In this document: positions 26,079 through 34,617 of the stretch, one piece after another
How the letters are laid out: the number at the start of each line of letters is the position of its first letter
Position numbering within the stretch: position 1 is the first letter of the stretch
Assembly (NCBI RefSeq): GCF_001571145.1
Contig: NZ_BCTF01000015.1
Span: 84,501 to 148,500, forward strand
Source of the DNA: Hydrogenophaga flava NBRC 102514
GTDB taxonomy: Bacteria > Pseudomonadota > Gammaproteobacteria > Burkholderiales > Burkholderiaceae_C
Direction: 5' to 3'
DNA: 64,000 nt
Program-made: the position numbers and the translations under genes
Notes under the pieces: generated by a model
What the model was told of the DNA's origin: nothing
What the model saw: only the letters and a program-made list of their open reading frames with translations
The model's database searches: none

Positions 26079-27080
26079 ATGGACAAGCTCAAGCAGCTCG
26101 AAACCTTCGTCTCGGTGGCCACACGCGGCAGCCTGACGGCTGCTGCGAAGGCCGAGGGCGTGGCGCCGGCCATCATCGGCCGGCGGCTGGATGCGCTGGA
26201 ATCCCGCCTCGGCGTCAAGCTCATGGTGCGCACCACGCGCCGCATCACGCTGACCCACGAGGGCAGCGCCTTCATCGAGGACTGCCAGCGCCTGCTGACC
26301 GATCTGGCCAACGCCGAGGCCAGCGTCAGTGCGGGCGGCGTCAAGGCCAGCGGCCACCTGCGCATCACGGCCCCCGCCGGGTTCGGGCGCCGCCACGTGG
26401 CGCCGCTGGTGCCGCGTTTTCGCGAGCTGCACCCTGAGGTCACGATCTCGCTCAACCTCAGCGACCGGGTGGTCGACCTCGCGGGCGAGGGCTACGACTG
26501 TGCAGTGCGGGTGGGCGACCTGCCGGACTCGTCCCTGGTGAGCGTGCGGCTGGCGGACAACCGCCGCATGTGCGTGGCCACACCCGACTACCTGCGGCGG
26601 CACGGCCGCCCCACCCACCCGGCCGACCTGGCGCGCTTCGACTGCCTGACCCTGTCGTCCGACGCGTCCCAGACCCGGGGCTGGGCGTTCCGCATGCCGC
26701 CCGGCGAAGGCGCTTCCGAAGGCGCCGAGGCCGAGATCGTGCACCTGCGCCCCGGCGGGCCGCTGGACTGCTCGGACGGGCAGGTGCTGCGCGAGTGGTG
26801 CCTGGCCGGATACGGCATCGCGTGGCGCAGCACCTGGGAGGTGGAGGCCGACATCGCGGCCGGCCGGCTCGAAACCGTGCTGGACGAATACGCCGCGCCG
26901 CCCAACGGCATCTACGCGCTGTTCCCTCAGCGCAAGCACCTGGCGCTGCGGGTGCGGCTGTGGATCGACTTCCTCAAGCACCACTATGCGCAGGCCGATT
27001 TCTGGGCCGGCGGCGGTACATTGGCGGCTGCGACGGGGTCGGCGGGCCGGCCTTTCCCCATTTCTCAACCAACAGGGTGA
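26079..27080 (+). CDS. LysR-family transcriptional regulator
   Basis: 333 residues with an N-terminal winged helix (SLTAAAKAEGVAPAIIGRRLDALE) and a standard effector domain. It lies just before, and on the same strand as, a protease lipoprotein gene (4-bp gap), which is less usual than a divergent layout; it may be co-transcribed with the protease. I chose the ATG at 26079 (MDKLKQLETF), the normal LysR start. The effector is unknown. Confidence 0.88.
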   Translation: MDKLKQLETFVSVATRGSLTAAAKAEGVAPAIIGRRLDALESRLGVKLMVRTTRRITLTHEGSAFIEDCQRLLTDLANAEASVSAGGVKASGHLRITAPAGFGRRHVAPLVPRFRELHPEVTISLNLSDRVVDLAGEGYDCAVRVGDLPDSSLVSVRLADNRRMCVATPDYLRRHGRPTHPADLARFDCLTLSSDASQTRGWAFRMPPGEGASEGAEAEIVHLRPGGPLDCSDGQVLREWCLAGYGIAWRSTWEVEADIAAGRLETVLDEYAAPPNGIYALFPQRKHLALRVRLWIDFLKHHYAQADFWAGGGTLAAATGSAGRPFPISQPTG

Positions 27081-27084
27081 ATCC

Positions 27085-27876
27085 ATGAACAGGATCGGCA
27101 AGGGAGTGATGACCACGGTGGCTGCCGCCGCCGCGGCGGTGTTGTTGGCGGCTTGCGGGGGCGGCGACGACGCCTCGCTGCCCAGTGCGGAGTCCATGTG
27201 CGGCAGCATGGGCCTGCAGCCCAAGGTGCTCAACGGCGCCAACTGCGGGTCGCCGGAGCGCTCGTCGGTCATCCTGCTCAACGTGGCCACCAGCTCGGGC
27301 ACGGCGGTGTGTTCCGGCACGCTGATCACCCCCACCAAGATCCTCACGGCGGCGCACTGCCTGCCGGCCGGCACCCGCCGCGTGCTGGCGGGGCTCTGGC
27401 GCGGGGACGGCTCCGTGGTCGGCGTGCCCGCCAGCCGCTGGGCGGTGCACCCGCAGTACCAGCGCAGCACCAGCGCGCTGGTCAACGACGCGGCGGTGAT
27501 CGTGCTGCAGCAGGCGCTGCCCAATCCGACCATGCCGGTGCTGCTGAGCCAGCCGTCGGCGCCCGGCCAGCCGATCTACGTGGCCGGCTGGGGGGCGCCC
27601 GGCTTCGACCTGGCGGTCGGCTTCGCCTCGCTGACCACGGTCAACGAGACCAGCATTGGCTACACCTACTCGGGTGAGCTGAGCAACACCTGCAGCGGCG
27701 ATTCGGGTGGTCCGGCCTACCGCACGGTGGGTGGGCAGCCAGCGCTGATCGGCATCACGTCATCGGGCACGGTGGCCGACTGCGGCAAGGGCGACGGCTC
27801 GCTGTTCACCAACGTCCAGGGCCCTTCGGTGATCAACTTCATCCGCGCCCAGGCGCCCGAAGCCGCCTATATCTGA
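27085..27876 (+). CDS. S1-family serine protease lipoprotein (first of tandem pair)
   Basis: 263 residues. A lipoprotein signal (lipobox LAAC) anchors a chymotrypsin-fold protease with triad H91 (TAAHC), D135 (NDAAV) and S207 (GDSGGP). The residue six before the catalytic serine, which is Asp in trypsin, is Asn here (NTCSGDSGG), so classical Arg/Lys specificity is unlikely. It is a paralog of the next gene (shared VLNGANC/VVNGASC, GWG and SGTVADCG/SGPKSPCG segments). It is probably exported to the envelope. Bacterial S1 proteases are much rarer than DegP types. Confidence 0.85.
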   Translation: MNRIGKGVMTTVAAAAAAVLLAACGGGDDASLPSAESMCGSMGLQPKVLNGANCGSPERSSVILLNVATSSGTAVCSGTLITPTKILTAAHCLPAGTRRVLAGLWRGDGSVVGVPASRWAVHPQYQRSTSALVNDAAVIVLQQALPNPTMPVLLSQPSAPGQPIYVAGWGAPGFDLAVGFASLTTVNETSIGYTYSGELSNTCSGDSGGPAYRTVGGQPALIGITSSGTVADCGKGDGSLFTNVQGPSVINFIRAQAPEAAYI

Positions 27877-27905
27877 GCGTCTGGGAAGCGCCGAAGAGCG
27901 CAGGC

Positions 27906-27932
27906 TTGTGACATCGATACATAATGTCACAA
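27906..27932. promoter_or_regulatory. 27-bp inverted repeat before the second protease gene
   Basis: TTGTGACAT (27906-27914) and ATGTCACAA (27924-27932) are perfect 9-bp arms around a 9-bp spacer. It is in the 70-bp gap between the paralogous proteases, ending 14 bp before the ATG and just before the ribosome site. It resembles an operator; the TGTGA/TCACA halves recall CRP sites, but the spacing is too wide. Confidence 0.45.
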
Positions 27933-27946
27933 ACAGGGAGGAATTC

Positions 27947-28762
27947 ATGAGCCAGACAGGATGGATGGGTGCGCGGTTCGCCAGCGGCTGCGCCGCGGTG
28001 CTGATGGCGGCGGCGCTCGCGGGGTGCGGCGGTGGCGATGGCGCCGAACCGGTGAACCTGGAGCCGACGGCGCTGTGCAACAGTGCGGGTGCTCAGCCCA
28101 AGGTGGTCAACGGGGCGTCCTGCGTGTCGTTCAAGAGCACGCCGGTGGTGTACCTGCTGATCGCACGGGCCAACGGCGAGCAAGTGGCCTGTTCAGGCAC
28201 CCGCGTATCACCCACCCACGTGGTCACGGCGGCGCACTGCGTGGAGGGCAACCCCAGGCAAGTCCTGGCGGCGCTCTTCAAGTCGGACACCAGCGCCAAG
28301 GGCCTCGCCGCCAAGAACTGGGTGCTGCACCCGGCCTACGACGGATCGGGCCCGCCCAGTCCCAACGACGTGGCGGTGGTGACATTCCCCGCCGGTCTTC
28401 CCAACCCCACCATGCCCATCCTCGCCAGTCAGGCGGCAGCGCCCGGACAGGCCGTGACCTTCGCCGGATGGGGTGAGCCCACGGGCTGGCTTGCGGTGGG
28501 CGCCGCCAACCTGTCCGTGGTGGACGAGCAAAGCCTGGGCTTCAAGTTCGACGGCAGCCAGAGCAACGTGTGCCCCGGTGACTCGGGTGGGCCGATGTAC
28601 CGGGTGCTCCCGGGCGGGCCGGCGATGATCGGCGTGGCATCGAGCGGGCCGAAGTCGCCCTGCGGCGAGAAGGCCACGGTGAACACCTTGTTCACCAACC
28701 TTCAAACGCCATCGGTGCTGGAGTTCGTGCGGTCCCAGGCGCCGGGCGCGGTCATTCTCTGA
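27947..28762 (+). CDS. S1-family serine protease lipoprotein (second of tandem pair)
   Basis: 271 residues. A lipoprotein-like signal with lipobox AGC (near residue 27) is followed by triad H97 (TAAHC), D141 (NDVAV) and S213 (GDSGGP). As in its twin the specificity position is Asn (NVCPGDSGG), not trypsin-like Asp. GGGAGGAATTC supplies a good ribosome site 5 bp before the ATG at 27947; the longer upstream frame lacks one. The pair arose by duplication. Its 3' end overlaps davA by 11 bp on the opposite strand. Confidence 0.85.
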   Translation: MSQTGWMGARFASGCAAVLMAAALAGCGGGDGAEPVNLEPTALCNSAGAQPKVVNGASCVSFKSTPVVYLLIARANGEQVACSGTRVSPTHVVTAAHCVEGNPRQVLAALFKSDTSAKGLAAKNWVLHPAYDGSGPPSPNDVAVVTFPAGLPNPTMPILASQAAAPGQAVTFAGWGEPTGWLAVGAANLSVVDEQSLGFKFDGSQSNVCPGDSGGPMYRVLPGGPAMIGVASSGPKSPCGEKATVNTLFTNLQTPSVLEFVRSQAPGAVIL

Positions 28763-29558
28763 CCGCGAGCGCCTGGTAGAGCCCGGGGCGGCGGTCGGGC
28801 CTCTGGCTGTGCCGCCGGGCCGCGGCCAGCTCGCCGGGCGCGAGTGCCGCGAGCAACAGCGTCTCTTGCCGCCCGGCGGTGGCCATCGGAAGCCCGTGGG
28901 CACTGGCGACGGTGCTGGCGCCGCCGTAGTGCACAGGGCCTTCGCTGTCGCAGGCGTTGGCGTAGGCCACGAACACGCGGTTTTCGCAGGCCCGGGCCGG
29001 CACCAGCAGCTGCTGCACCTCGTTGTACCCCACCATGTTGGCCGTCGGCACCAGCACCGCGTCCACCCCTTGCAGCGCCAGCAGGCGCACCGTCTCCGGG
29101 AACTCCACGTCGTAGCAGATCAGCAGGCCCAGGCGCCAGCCGCGCCATTCGAAGACCTGTGACGCCGCGTCGCCCGGGCTGAACTGCGCGCGGTCGAGGT
29201 CGCCGAACAGGTGGGCCTTGCGGTAGTTCATGAGCCGCGTGCCGTCGGCGCCGATGGCCTGCGCCGCGTTGAACGGCTGGCCGTGCGGGTTCTGCTCCGG
29301 GTAGCCGTAGACGATGGCAATGCCGTGGCGTTGCGCGATGGCCGTCACCGCCAGGGTCAGCGGGCCGTCGGCCGATTCGGCCAACTCGGCGACGCGTTTG
29401 GCGCCGATCGCGTAGCCGGTCAGGTACATCTCGGGCGTGATGAGCAGTTCTGCACCTTGTGCGCGCGCCTTTTCGCAGACCGCGTCCAGGCGCTGCAGCG
29501 CCTCGGCGGTGCTGGCCGGGTGCGGGGTCTGCCAGAGGGCGATGTGCAGGTCGTTCAC
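28752..29558 (-). CDS. davA: 5-aminopentanamidase (DavA-type carbon-nitrogen hydrolase)
   Basis: A 268-residue nitrilase-superfamily amidase with the Glu-Lys-Cys triad: ITPEMYLTGY near residue 42, NYRKAHLFGD near 115 and LLICYDVEFPE near 150. By position after davB it should hydrolyse 5-aminovaleramide to 5-aminovalerate in lysine breakdown. Homology begins at NDLHIALWQ, so I use the GTG at 29558; no ATG fits. It follows davB by 4 bp on the same strand. Nitrilase-family substrates are hard to prove from sequence, so context carries much of the call. Confidence 0.8.
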   Translation of the reverse strand: MNDLHIALWQTPHPASTAEALQRLDAVCEKARAQGAELLITPEMYLTGYAIGAKRVAELAESADGPLTLAVTAIAQRHGIAIVYGYPEQNPHGQPFNAAQAIGADGTRLMNYRKAHLFGDLDRAQFSPGDAASQVFEWRGWRLGLLICYDVEFPETVRLLALQGVDAVLVPTANMVGYNEVQQLLVPARACENRVFVAYANACDSEGPVHYGGASTVASAHGLPMATAGRQETLLLAALAPGELAAARRHSQRPDRRPGLYQALAVRE

Positions 29559-29562
29559 GCCG

Positions 29563-31230
29563 TCATTCTGGCAAGGCGACGGGTCCGAGAACGGGATACA
29601 ACTCCCCGGGGCCTGGGTTTTCTGCCGGGCACTGCCCACCCAGCTGGTGCACGATGCCCCAGACCGCGTTCAGCGAGGTCTGCACCGCCCCCTCGACCCA
29701 GGCCGGCGTGAACGAGATGTCGTCGCCGGCCAGGAAGATGCCGCGCTCCGCGGCCGGCAGGGCGTCCTGCATGAAGTGGCCGTACATGCGCTGGTTGTAG
29801 CGGTAGTGGCCGGGCAGGGCGCCCTTGAAGGCGCCGAGGAAGTAGGGGTCGGCCTCCCATGAGATCGTGATCGGATCGCCGACGATGTGGCCGGCGATGT
29901 CCACCGTGGGGTAGATCTTGCGCAGCGCGTCCAGCGCGAGCTGCACGCGTCTGGCCGGCGGGTGCGGCAGCATCTTGAGCGCGTCGCTCATCCAGGCGTA
30001 GGAGAGGCACATCACGGCCGGTTTGTCCGGCCCGTTGTCGAACAAATAGGTGCCGCGCGTGAGCCGGTCGGTCAGCGTCATGCTCATGGTGTCGCGGCCG
30101 GTCGAAGGCTGAACGTCCTTCCAGAACGGGCGGTCGACCATCACGAAGGTCTTGCTCGACTGCATGTAGCGCGTGCGGTCCAGCGCCATCCACAGCTTCT
30201 GCGAGAACAGTGATTCTTCGACCGCGATCTGCGTGGTCAGCAACCAGCTCTGGCAGGTCACCAGCACGGCGGGGTATTCGCGTTCGGTGCCCCAGCTGTC
30301 GGTGACCGCGAGCTGACCGGATGTCGCGCGGCGGATGGCGGTGACGCCCGGTCGCGTGGCGCCGCCGTGCAGGCGGGCCAGCGACGTGCCGGCCGGCCAG
30401 TGGGTGATCTGTTCGGGCGCGTGCGCCCAAAGGCCCAGCGGCACCTGCTGCACGCCACCCACGATCAGGTGCTGGTCCTCGTCGCAACCCGTGAGCACCA
30501 CGCGCAGGATTTCCAGCATGGTGTTGGGGAAGTCGGAGTCCCAGCCGCCGGTGCCGAAGCCCACCTGACCGAACACCTCGCGGTGGCGGAACGAGAGCTT
30601 CGAGAACGCCTCGGACTGCGCGACGAAGTCGTAGAAGGTGCGGTCGTCCCACAGCGGCACCAGTGCGTCCCACAGCGCCTTCAGGCGCGGCACGTCGCGC
30701 TGGCGCAGCGCCTGCTGCAGGTCGCCGAAGCCGAGCTCGTCCAGCGCGGCGGCCCAGGCGTCGGCCACCTCGCGGAACAGCGGCGGCAGGTCGGCCAGGG
30801 TGCGCGCGTAGTGGGTCTGGCCTTCCAGATCGACCACCGTGCTGCCGGCGGCGGGCGTCAGCGGGTTGGGGAAGGGCTTCGACTCCAGCCCCAGCAGGTT
30901 CACGTAATGGAAGAAGGCGGTGGACGATGCCGGGAAGCGCATGCCGCCCAGTTCGGCCACCACGCCCTGGCCGCCCTCGAAGGCTTGCGAGCGCAGGCGC
31001 CCGCCCATGCGCGAGGCCTCGTAGATGACGGGTTTGAGGCCGAGCTTCATCAGCTCGTAGGCCGCGGTCATGCCGGCCATGCCGGCGCCGACGATGGCGA
31101 CCTCGGTGCCGTGCGCGTGGGCCGGCAGCGACGCCAGCCCTTGCGGGTGCGCCAGCCAGTCGTCGTAGGCGAAGGGGAAGTCCGGGCCGAAAATGGTCAC
31201 GGGGGCATCGGTGGGGCGCAGCGTGTTCAT
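29563..31230 (-). CDS. davB: Lysine 2-monooxygenase (DavB-type flavin monooxygenase)
   Basis: A 555-residue flavoenzyme closely resembling Pseudomonas putida DavB as I recall it: TIFGPDFPFAYDDWL at the start, FAD-binding VAIVGAGMAGMTAAYELM, RLRSQAF, and the C-terminal GIFLAGDD...WVEGAVQTSLNAVWG. It converts L-lysine with oxygen to 5-aminovaleramide and CO2. AGGAG lies about 7 bp before the ATG. The operon order is lysE, davB, davA. The davT/davD genes for later steps are not in the window. An amino acid other than lysine is possible. Confidence 0.88.
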   Translation of the reverse strand: MNTLRPTDAPVTIFGPDFPFAYDDWLAHPQGLASLPAHAHGTEVAIVGAGMAGMTAAYELMKLGLKPVIYEASRMGGRLRSQAFEGGQGVVAELGGMRFPASSTAFFHYVNLLGLESKPFPNPLTPAAGSTVVDLEGQTHYARTLADLPPLFREVADAWAAALDELGFGDLQQALRQRDVPRLKALWDALVPLWDDRTFYDFVAQSEAFSKLSFRHREVFGQVGFGTGGWDSDFPNTMLEILRVVLTGCDEDQHLIVGGVQQVPLGLWAHAPEQITHWPAGTSLARLHGGATRPGVTAIRRATSGQLAVTDSWGTEREYPAVLVTCQSWLLTTQIAVEESLFSQKLWMALDRTRYMQSSKTFVMVDRPFWKDVQPSTGRDTMSMTLTDRLTRGTYLFDNGPDKPAVMCLSYAWMSDALKMLPHPPARRVQLALDALRKIYPTVDIAGHIVGDPITISWEADPYFLGAFKGALPGHYRYNQRMYGHFMQDALPAAERGIFLAGDDISFTPAWVEGAVQTSLNAVWGIVHQLGGQCPAENPGPGELYPVLGPVALPE

Positions 31231-31244
31231 CGTGATTCCTCCGT

Positions 31245-31889
31245 TCAGACCAGTCCGGCCAGCAACCAGGCGGCGGTGCCCCACATCATCAGCGCCACGG
31301 CGCCGTCCAGCACGCGCCAGATGTGCAGCGAGTTCAGCCGGCGGCCGAGCCAGAACGCCGCGGCGCCCAGCACCAGGAACCAGACCACCGAGCCGGTGGC
31401 GGCGCCCAGGCCGAAGGCCTTGCTGCCCGGGCCGTAGGCCAGCGAGGCGGTGCCGATCAGCACGGCAGTGTCCAGCCAGGCGTGCGGGTTGAGCCAGGAA
31501 AAGGCCAGCGCCGACAGGATGGCCTGGCGCTGGCTGATCGGGGCCGGCGCCTGTGGTGCCGCCGCGGCGTTGTGGGTGGCCAGCGGGGCGGCCGCCAGCG
31601 GCTTGAGGAAGCGCTGGAAAGCCTGCCAGCCGTAGACACCCAGGAACAGCACGCCGGCGCCGATCAGCGCGCCCAGCAGCTTGTCAGAGAGGCCGCCGAG
31701 CTGGGCCAGGCCGAACACACCGAGCGAGATGAGCACGATGTCGGCCAGCGCGCAGACGGCGACGGTGAGCCAGAGGTGCTGGCGCTGCAGGCCCATGCGC
31801 AGCACGTGCGCGTTCTGCGGGCCGATGGCCATGATGAGCGACATGCTGAGCACCATGCCGGCGGTGAAGGTGGGGAATGCGAGGGTCAT
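31245..31889 (-). CDS. LysE/ArgO-type amino acid exporter
   Basis: A 214-residue membrane protein with about six helices and the family signatures MAIGPQNAHVLRMGL and WLNPHAWLDTAVLIG. These carriers export lysine and arginine. It lies 14 bp upstream of davB on the same strand, so export and oxidation of lysine probably share one transcript and control excess lysine. The promoter region holds a long inverted repeat. An ArgP-type LysR regulator, the usual partner of such exporters, is located about 5 kb away. Confidence 0.9.
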   Translation of the reverse strand: MTLAFPTFTAGMVLSMSLIMAIGPQNAHVLRMGLQRQHLWLTVAVCALADIVLISLGVFGLAQLGGLSDKLLGALIGAGVLFLGVYGWQAFQRFLKPLAAAPLATHNAAAAPQAPAPISQRQAILSALAFSWLNPHAWLDTAVLIGTASLAYGPGSKAFGLGAATGSVVWFLVLGAAAFWLGRRLNSLHIWRVLDGAVALMMWGTAAWLLAGLV

Positions 31890-31926
31890 GGGGCAGGAGT
31901 CTGCCGCCGTCGCTGGTTTTGTTAAA

Positions 31927-31961
31927 CCATTTCAACTCGAAATCGAGTTGGTTAAAAATGG
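31927..31961. promoter_or_regulatory. Long inverted repeat between the EutR-like gene and lysE
   Basis: A perfect core CAACTCGA-AA-TCGAGTTG (31933-31950) is flanked by outer arms CCATTT (31927-31932) and AAATGG (31956-31961). It lies 38-72 bp before the lysE start and just downstream of the araC stop. It could be an ArgP-like operator for lysE-davBA or a hairpin terminator of the regulator gene; a U-run is poor, which favours an operator. Confidence 0.45.
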
Positions 31962-31966
31962 CTTGA

Positions 31967-32941
31967 TTAGGCCTCGAGTCGGGTCGTCGAAGGGGATTCC
32001 CCGAACAGCGCCTTGTAGTCGTGGCTGAAATGGCCCATGTGCCAGAAGCCCCAGCGCGCGGCCACGTCGCCGATGGTCTGCCCGGTGTCCGCCATGCGCA
32101 GTTCGCGCCGCACGGCGTTCAGCCGCACCAGCCGCAGGTAGCTGGCGGGGCTGATGCCCAGGCTGTCCTGGAAGCAGTTCTGCAGCGTGCGGCGGGTGAT
32201 GTGCAGCGCCTCGCACAGCCGCTCCACGCCCAGGTAGTCCTGCGGCTGCTCGGTCACCAGCTCGCGCACGCGGCGCACCACGTCCTGGCGGCGCTGCTGG
32301 CGCGGGGTGACGGCGTCGGCCTGGCCATCCGGCATGAGCGTGTCGCCCAGCACCGCGAACAGGGCCTCGCGCAGGCTGCGACGGCTGGCCTCGTGGTGGA
32401 GCACGCCGGGGTCGGCTTCCAGGCCGCGCAGCACCTCGCGCATCAGCCCGACCAGGCGGAAGCGCTGGGTGGGTGTGAGGGTCTGCACCCGCACGCCCGG
32501 CCCGCGCACCGGGGCCGCGTCGGCCTGGTCGCGTGTGCGCACATGGGCCTGCAGCTCGGCCGGGTCGAACACCAGGCCGTAGAGGCCGTGGCCGGCTGGC
32601 ACCTGCAGGTCGAAGGCCTCGCTGCCATCGGAAATCATCAGTTCGTGCCCGCCCACCGGCCGCCCCATGAAGCGCAGGCCCTCGGGGCGCTCGGGCACCG
32701 ACAGGCCCAGCCAGACGCCGCCGCGCCAGGGCCGGCAGTGCTGGCTGGTGGCGCAGTTGGCCACCTCCTCGAAAGCCTGCAGCGGACCGTCGAACAGCTC
32801 GCGCACCTGGCCCTGGAAGATGCCGGGCGAGGTCTGCACGTAGTCCTGGTCCCAGGCGTCGAGGTTGCGGGCGTGCACGTCCACCTCGCGCGTTCGTTTG
32901 ACGCGGAAGGCGGTCGGCGGGGTGGGGCTGGCGACGGGCAT
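31967..32941 (-). CDS. AraC-family regulator (EutR-like)
   Basis: 324 residues. An N-terminal sensing domain (starting near TREVDVHARNLDAWDQDYVQ) is followed by a C-terminal double helix-turn-helix (about 225-320, LCEALHITRRTLQNCFQDSLG). It resembles EutR regulators, which activate ethanolamine use when ethanolamine and adenosylcobalamin are present. It is divergent from the ethanolamine permease gene across a 240-bp gap containing a long dyad, fitting that role. It also lies upstream of lysE on the same strand. Confidence 0.85.
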   Translation of the reverse strand: MPVASPTPPTAFRVKRTREVDVHARNLDAWDQDYVQTSPGIFQGQVRELFDGPLQAFEEVANCATSQHCRPWRGGVWLGLSVPERPEGLRFMGRPVGGHELMISDGSEAFDLQVPAGHGLYGLVFDPAELQAHVRTRDQADAAPVRGPGVRVQTLTPTQRFRLVGLMREVLRGLEADPGVLHHEASRRSLREALFAVLGDTLMPDGQADAVTPRQQRRQDVVRRVRELVTEQPQDYLGVERLCEALHITRRTLQNCFQDSLGISPASYLRLVRLNAVRRELRMADTGQTIGDVAARWGFWHMGHFSHDYKALFGESPSTTRLEA

Positions 32942-33042
32942 GGGGGGCTCCTTCGGCGCACGCGGCGCCGGGGTGCAGCGGGAGTATCAAGTTCCGTGCC
33001 ACGCCCGGCCTGCTGGAAAACCCGGGGGTGAGGCCGTCCGAA

Positions 33043-33098
33043 CTATCCCGTTTCGGAAAAAGTGCGCCACGGCGGGGCGTGTTTCCGATCCGGGATAG
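33043..33098. promoter_or_regulatory. Long dyad upstream of the ethanolamine permease, candidate activator site
   Basis: Arms CTATCCCG-TT-TCGGAAA (33043-33059) and TTTCCGA-TC-CGGGATAG (33082-33098) are complementary except for the central two bases and are separated by 22 bp. The layout suggests binding of a dimeric regulator, probably the divergent EutR-like protein. The dyad ends 83 bp before the permease ATG and starts 101 bp before the regulator gene. Confidence 0.45.
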
Positions 33099-33181
33099 GG
33101 CGCAGCGGGCCGACGAACCACACTGCGCGCCAGGCCGCCCGAGCCGTTCGGGCTTTTCATCCACACACAAGAGAACGTCCC

Positions 33182-34576
33182 ATGTCCACCGCATCCACTC
33201 AGGTCGCCCGGGAGCTCAAGCCCGTGCTGGGCACCTTTTCCCTCTGGGGCATCGCCGTCGGTCTGGTCATTTCCGGTGAGTACTTCGGCTGGAGCTACGG
33301 CTGGGCCAGCGCCGGCACGCTGGGCTTCCTGCTGGCCACGCTGTTCGTGGCGCTGATGTACACCACCTTCATCTTCAGCTTCACCGAGCTGTCCACCTCC
33401 ATCCCGCACGCCGGCGGCCCCTTCGCCTATGCACGCCGGGCCTTCGGCCCCACGGGAGGCTTCATCGCCGGCTTCGCCACCCTGGTGGAGTTCGTGTTCG
33501 CGCCGCCGGCGATCTCGCTGGCCATCGGCGCGTATCTGAACGTGCAGTACCCATCGCTGGACCCGAAGTGGGCGGCGGTGGGTGCCTACGTGATCTTCAT
33601 CGGTCTCAACGCGGTGGGCGTGGGCATCGCGGCGGCGTTCGAGCTGTTCGTCACCATCCTGGCGGTGATCGAGCTGCTGGTGTTTGCCGGCGTGGTCGCT
33701 CCGGGCTGGTCGCTGGCCAACTTCACTGCCAACGGCTGGGCCGGTTCGCCCGACTTCAGCATGGGCACCTGGGCCGGCATCTTCGCCTCCATCCCGTTCG
33801 CCATCTGGTTCTTCCTGGCCATCGAGGGCGCGGCCATGGCCGCCGAAGAGGCCAAGGACCCCAAGCGCACCATCCCCATCGCCTACATCACCGGCATCCT
33901 GACGCTGGTGGCGCTGGCCTTCCTGGTCATGGTCATGGCCGGTGGCGTGGGCGACTGGTCCAAGCTGTCCAACATCAACGATCCGCTGCCCCAGGCCATG
34001 AAGATGGTGGTGGGCGAGTCCAGCGGCTGGCTGCACATGCTGGTGTGGATCGGCCTGTTCGGTCTGGTCGCCTCGTTCCATGGCATCGTGCTGGGCTATT
34101 CGCGCCAGATGTTCGCGCTGGCCCGCGCCGGCTACCTGCCGGCCATGTTCGCCAAGGTGCACCCGCGCTTCCGCACGCCGGTCAATGCGCTCATCGGTGG
34201 CGGCATCGTGGGCATCGCGGCCGTGTTCAGCGACCAGTGGGTCACCATTGGCGGCCTGCCGCTGACGGCCAACATCGTCACCATGGCGGTGCTGGGCGCG
34301 CTGGTGATGTACATCATGTCGATGGCCTCACTGTTCAAGCTGCGTGCGACCGAGCCGAAGCTGGACCGCCCCTTCCGTGCGCCGCTGTACCCGCTGTTCC
34401 CGGCGATCGCCATCGTCTGCGGCCTGGTCTGCCTGGCTGCGGTGGTGTACTTCAACCAGTTGCTGTCGCTGGTCTTCCTGGGCTTCATGGCGGTCTGCTA
34501 CCTCTACTTCCGTCTGACCTCGGCGCAGCGCGACGCGGCGCCGCACGACGCGATGCTGGCCACTGCGGCAGAATGA
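33182..34576 (+). CDS. Ethanolamine permease (APC family)
   Basis: A 464-residue membrane transporter with about 12 helices and the APC-family start (WGIAVGLVISGEYFGWSYGW). The strings GEYFGW and ELSTSIPHAGGPFAYARRAFGP are typical of Eat-type ethanolamine permeases, and eutB and eutC follow in the same direction (41 bp to eutB). It takes up ethanolamine as a nitrogen source. I started at the ATG at 33182. Amino acid permeases are similar, but the neighbours make the call. Confidence 0.92.
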   Translation: MSTASTQVARELKPVLGTFSLWGIAVGLVISGEYFGWSYGWASAGTLGFLLATLFVALMYTTFIFSFTELSTSIPHAGGPFAYARRAFGPTGGFIAGFATLVEFVFAPPAISLAIGAYLNVQYPSLDPKWAAVGAYVIFIGLNAVGVGIAAAFELFVTILAVIELLVFAGVVAPGWSLANFTANGWAGSPDFSMGTWAGIFASIPFAIWFFLAIEGAAMAAEEAKDPKRTIPIAYITGILTLVALAFLVMVMAGGVGDWSKLSNINDPLPQAMKMVVGESSGWLHMLVWIGLFGLVASFHGIVLGYSRQMFALARAGYLPAMFAKVHPRFRTPVNALIGGGIVGIAAVFSDQWVTIGGLPLTANIVTMAVLGALVMYIMSMASLFKLRATEPKLDRPFRAPLYPLFPAIAIVCGLVCLAAVVYFNQLLSLVFLGFMAVCYLYFRLTSAQRDAAPHDAMLATAAE

Positions 34577-34617
34577 AATCCACCGGGTGATCCGATCCCC
34601 ACCGAGGAGCCGCTGAC

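Noticed and set aside
27906..27932. CRP site, from TGTGA and TCACA halves
   Set aside because: The halves are 15 bp apart, not 6, so it cannot be a normal CRP site; kept as an unassigned inverted repeat.
34577..34617. Cobalamin riboswitch before eutB
   Set aside because: Only 41 bp lie between the genes and no B12-box-like sequence is seen; control is more likely at the permease promoter.
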